Shown here in pieces: positions 20,250 through 22,639 of a stretch of DNA of 22,639 nt (position 1 is its first letter; the number at the start of each line of letters is the position of its first letter). Under the pieces are notes generated by a model, which saw only the letters and a program-made list of their open reading frames with translations, searched no databases and was not told the DNA's origin. Both the position numbers and the translations under genes were made by a program. The stretch is taken from the NCBI GenBank assembly GCA_017477035.1, contig JAFUXW010000252.1, forward strand, positions 1 through 22,639, written 5' to 3'. This DNA comes from Alphaproteobacteria bacterium. GTDB taxonomy: Bacteria; Pseudomonadota; Alphaproteobacteria; RF32; CAG-239.

Positions 20250-20723
20250 ATGAAAATTATAATACAAAGCGTATTAGTTGTTTTTTGTTTGATTGGTTTT
20301 GCTCAGGCGGCCGATTGGCAACAGGACGTGGCTGATTTGCGTGAAGATATAAATGTGCTGAAAAGACGGATAAAATCAAAATTCGAATCGGGAATTTCAG
20401 CTGAAACAAATGATTTGCAAGTGCAATCAGGTAAACGAGGTGAGTCTATCAGAGAATTGAATATTCGTATAGATGATTTAGAGCATCAAGCAAATGGAAG
20501 TGTGGCAAATTTTGATAAAATCAATCGTGATATAGAAATCAGAATTAAAATGTTGGAGGGCAAACAGATTCCGAGTAATTTAAGCGCACCGGTGCCTAAT
20601 ATACCGACTACGTTTGATGCACCGGTGGCAAAAGAAGCGGCCAGAACTGTAGTTGGTGATGAAATTCAGGGAGGAGATTTGGCTCCGATTGATGATTACA
20701 GTTACACACAATTTGAATATTAA
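20250..20723 (+). CDS. CpoB-like secreted coiled-coil protein without TPR domain
   Basis: The 157-residue protein has a Sec signal peptide (hydrophobic residues 4-18, probable cleavage after AQA at 20) and a mature start ADWQQDVADLREDINVLKRR, which is nearly the same as that of the next gene's product (ADWQQDINELRKDVRELHQK). A coiled coil runs to about residue 110 (RIDDLEHQ, then KINRDIEIRIKMLEGK). The remaining 45 residues are Pro/Ala- and Asp-rich, ending in YTQFEY, with no TPR helices. It therefore looks like a tandem duplicate of cpoB that kept only the N-terminal oligomerisation part. GAGGAAAAA precedes the ATG, and the stop lies 13 bases before cpoB. Function unknown; mixed oligomers with CpoB are a reasonable guess. 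Confidence 0.8.
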   Translation: MKIIIQSVLVVFCLIGFAQAADWQQDVADLREDINVLKRRIKSKFESGISAETNDLQVQSGKRGESIRELNIRIDDLEHQANGSVANFDKINRDIEIRIKMLEGKQIPSNLSAPVPNIPTTFDAPVAKEAARTVVGDEIQGGDLAPIDDYSYTQFEY

Positions 20724-20736
20724 AAAGGAATATATT

Positions 20737-21540
20737 ATGAAAAAGGTATTGATAAACATTTTGTTTTTAGGAGTTTTCTGTGTTGTTTCTCCGCTTTATG
20801 CCGCAGATTGGCAACAGGATATAAACGAACTTCGCAAAGATGTAAGAGAGCTTCATCAAAAATTATACAGTATTGATGAGAAACCGGTAAGTACCGAAAA
20901 TTCCGGAAATGCACAAATGCGTGATAAAATTGATGAATATGGTGCGACATTGCATAGAATTAATGAACGTATGGATGAGTTAGAAAAGAAAATAAAACAA
21001 TATAATGACAATTTGGATAAGTTCAATCAAAAGACCGATGTTCGCTTGAAAGTTTTAGAAAATCGAAAGATGAGTACCGAAGAAACAAGTATTATGACAT
21101 CATCGCCCGTTATCAGTAATTCTGCTCCGATAAACGGCGGTATCGTCAATGGTAATAAGCCGGAAGATATGTATGCTAGTGCTATGCAAGCTTATAATAA
21201 TGCTCTTTATGATGAAGCCGAATTGGGGTTTGAAGATGTGATAAAGCAATTTCCATCGCATGCATTGGCAGGTAATTCTCAGTATTGGTTGGGAGAAGTT
21301 TATACCAAACAAGGCAACTTGAATAAGGCAAAACAAGCTTTTAAATCAGGGTATGAAAAATACAAAAACGGCAACAAAGGTGCCGAAAGTTTATATCGGT
21401 TAGGTGTTACTTTGGCGAATCAAAAAAATACAAAAGGCGCTTGTGTGGTGTTTATGAGTTTTGCTGGGGAATTTCCGAAAGCTACTGCAGATTTAAATAA
21501 AAAAGTAAAAACAGAAGCACAAAAACTCGGGTGTAAATAA
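20737..21540 (+). CDS. cpoB: Cell division coordinator CpoB (YbgF)
   Basis: CpoB is a periplasmic Tol-Pal partner that coordinates outer-membrane constriction with septal peptidoglycan synthesis. The 267-residue precursor has a signal peptide (MKKVLINILFLGVFCVVSPL, cleavage after YA at about 22), a trimerising coiled coil (about 23-115), a Ser/Asn-rich linker, and a C-terminal TPR domain from about residue 142: MYASAMQAYNNALYDEAELG, then LAGNSQYWLGEVYTKQGNLN, then GAESLYRLGVTLANQKNTKG. The final CVVFMSFAGEFPKA and LGCK match the family's end. I chose ATG 20737, with AAAAAGGA 8 bases upstream and the signal peptide right after; the frame is open further upstream but overlaps the previous gene. 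Confidence 0.94.
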   Translation: MKKVLINILFLGVFCVVSPLYAADWQQDINELRKDVRELHQKLYSIDEKPVSTENSGNAQMRDKIDEYGATLHRINERMDELEKKIKQYNDNLDKFNQKTDVRLKVLENRKMSTEETSIMTSSPVISNSAPINGGIVNGNKPEDMYASAMQAYNNALYDEAELGFEDVIKQFPSHALAGNSQYWLGEVYTKQGNLNKAKQAFKSGYEKYKNGNKGAESLYRLGVTLANQKNTKGACVVFMSFAGEFPKATADLNKKVKTEAQKLGCK

Positions 21541-22602
21541 TTGCAAGAATTTTTAGTCAAGCATCATATCAAAGATAAAGTTCTAGCGGTAGCTGTTTCC
21601 GGTGGTGCAGATTCGTTGGCATTGGCGCTGATGGCTCATGAGCAATTGGCTTTATATGGATATAAAATTATAGCACTGACTGTCGATCACGGACTGCGCT
21701 CGAGCTCTTCTGAAGAAGCAGAATATGTGGCGCGCGTTATGAAAGAATATAAAATAGAACATCATATTTTGGTTTGGCAGGGAGGCAAACCGGATTCCGG
21801 TATTGAAGAGGCAGCCCGTTTGGCAAGATATACACTGATTAAAAGTTGGTGTGATAAGCATAACATAAGGGTTTTATTGGTTGCTCATCATTTGCGTGAT
21901 CAAGCGGAAACTTTTTTAATGCGTATACAAAGAGGAAGCGGATTGTCAGGTCTTTGCTCTATACGCGAATGTAGTAATTTAGGAGATTTGAAAATTTTAC
22001 GCCCTCTGCTGAAAACAGAACCTGAAGTGTTGCGTGATTATCTGCGAAACAAAAAAATTGAGTGGATAGAAGACGAATCCAATCAAAATACAAAATATTT
22101 GCGCAATAAAATCCGTAAATTTTTACCGCTTTTGAATGAGCATACCGGTATAACACTTGAACGAATTGATGAAGCAGTTAGTAATCTGCAAAGCGCCGAT
22201 GACTTTATTGAAAGTTATATAAATACTCTGTTTGAACGTGAAATAAATTGCTATGATAATAAGGTTTTTTGTTTTTCACACGTTAACTATTTACAGTGGC
22301 ATCCCGAGATAAAATTCAGGGTATTGGCAAAGCTTTGTCAAAAGCAATATATTCCGCGAGCAGATAGTGTTACGATGGCTGTAAAAGCTCTTAATAGTAT
22401 TCCTTTTAGTGGTCTTACATTAGGAGGGAAAGAAATCTTTATAGCATACGGAAATGTTTGGTTTGTTCCGGAATTGGCATCAAAAAGAAAATCTTCGCGT
22501 GCAGAGTGGAAAGAATTTGTAGAACAAAATCCCCAATATAAAGACATGAAAATTCCGCACAAAGCAAAACTGGCTATACTAACATTAAAGGAGAAAAAAT
22601 GA
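21541..22602 (+). CDS. tilS: tRNA(Ile)-lysidine synthase
   Basis: TilS uses ATP and lysine to convert C34 of the CAU-anticodon isoleucine tRNA to lysidine, so that AUA is read as Ile. The 353-residue protein has the PP-loop SGGADS at residues 20-25, TVDHGLR (about 48-54), EEAARLARYTLI (about 90-101) and HHLRDQAETFLMRIQRGSGL (about 119-138). TilS-typical RPLLKTEPEVLRDYL and DESNQNTKYLRNKIR follow. The only usable start is TTG 21541, because the codon before it is the cpoB stop TAA and no ATG or GTG lies before the P-loop. The C-terminal domain is short compared with E. coli. The TGA stop overlaps the next ATG. Confidence 0.94.
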   Translation: MQEFLVKHHIKDKVLAVAVSGGADSLALALMAHEQLALYGYKIIALTVDHGLRSSSSEEAEYVARVMKEYKIEHHILVWQGGKPDSGIEEAARLARYTLIKSWCDKHNIRVLLVAHHLRDQAETFLMRIQRGSGLSGLCSIRECSNLGDLKILRPLLKTEPEVLRDYLRNKKIEWIEDESNQNTKYLRNKIRKFLPLLNEHTGITLERIDEAVSNLQSADDFIESYINTLFEREINCYDNKVFCFSHVNYLQWHPEIKFRVLAKLCQKQYIPRADSVTMAVKALNSIPFSGLTLGGKEIFIAYGNVWFVPELASKRKSSRAEWKEFVEQNPQYKDMKIPHKAKLAILTLKEKK

Positions 22603-22639
22603 TATATAATGGTTTGATGGAATTGGCAGATAAATTTGA
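22599..22639 (+). CDS. Start of an unidentified gene, cut by the window end
   Basis: ATG 22599 overlaps the tilS stop (ATGA) and has AAAGGAG at 22587-22593. The 13 visible codons encode MIYNGLMELADKF. In many alphaproteobacteria ftsH follows tilS, but this N-terminus does not have FtsH's early membrane segment. Too short to identify. Confidence 0.6.
   Translation, partial: MIYNGLMELADKF

Noticed and set aside
1..22639. CRISPR array, insertion sequence or prophage
   Set aside because: No regularly spaced repeats beyond the short operator arrays, and no transposase, integrase or phage gene was seen.

Overview
The window reads as a chromosomal segment of an AT-rich alphaproteobacterium. The strongest evidence is a circularly permuted (two-piece) tmRNA gene on the minus strand with the tag ANDNFAPVALAA. 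It is followed by an alphaproteobacterial-type SspB adaptor, a short ribbon-helix-helix protein of the kind common in that class, a YbjN-family protein, and a pal-cpoB-tilS block. The low GC content and several lineage-specific proteins suggest an uncultured, perhaps host-associated, lineage; that last step is inference. I see no phage, insertion sequence, CRISPR array or rRNA, and no canonical tRNA gene.

Layout, left to right. (1) The 3' part of an N-formylglutamate amidohydrolase gene, a terminator, then a singly transcribed MORN-like repeat protein with its own promoter and terminator. (2) A plus-strand operon: metG, a membrane-anchored protein with a degenerate nuclease-like domain, and a TrkH potassium transporter. 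(3) A minus-strand unit reading toward it: ssrA (tmRNA), sspB and an RHH protein. tmRNA adds the degradation tag and SspB delivers tagged proteins to ClpXP, so the tag and its reader lie side by side. (4) A plus-strand lytic transglycosylase behind an AT-rich region with a helically phased TTAA ladder, then an acyl-ACP thioesterase gene cut by an in-frame TAG. (5) A convergent YbjN-family gene, then lgt (lipoprotein maturation). (6) A minus-strand pair, queA and a membrane protein with a degenerate GGDEF-like domain. (7) A 994-residue orphan protein with its own promoter and a very long terminator hairpin. (8) The start of the division and cell-wall cluster (mraZ, rsmH, ftsL, ftsI), with four MraZ-type operator repeats in front of mraZ. 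(9) An envelope group: pal, a TPR-less CpoB-like protein, cpoB, tilS, and the first codons of another gene.

The shared theme of the right half is cell division and envelope constriction (MraZ, FtsL, FtsI, Pal, CpoB). The most rewarding points are the ssrA-sspB unit, the 994-aa orphan, the interrupted thioesterase, the CpoB-like paralog without TPRs, and two domains (SNase-like, GGDEF-like) that keep their fold pattern but lack catalytic residues.
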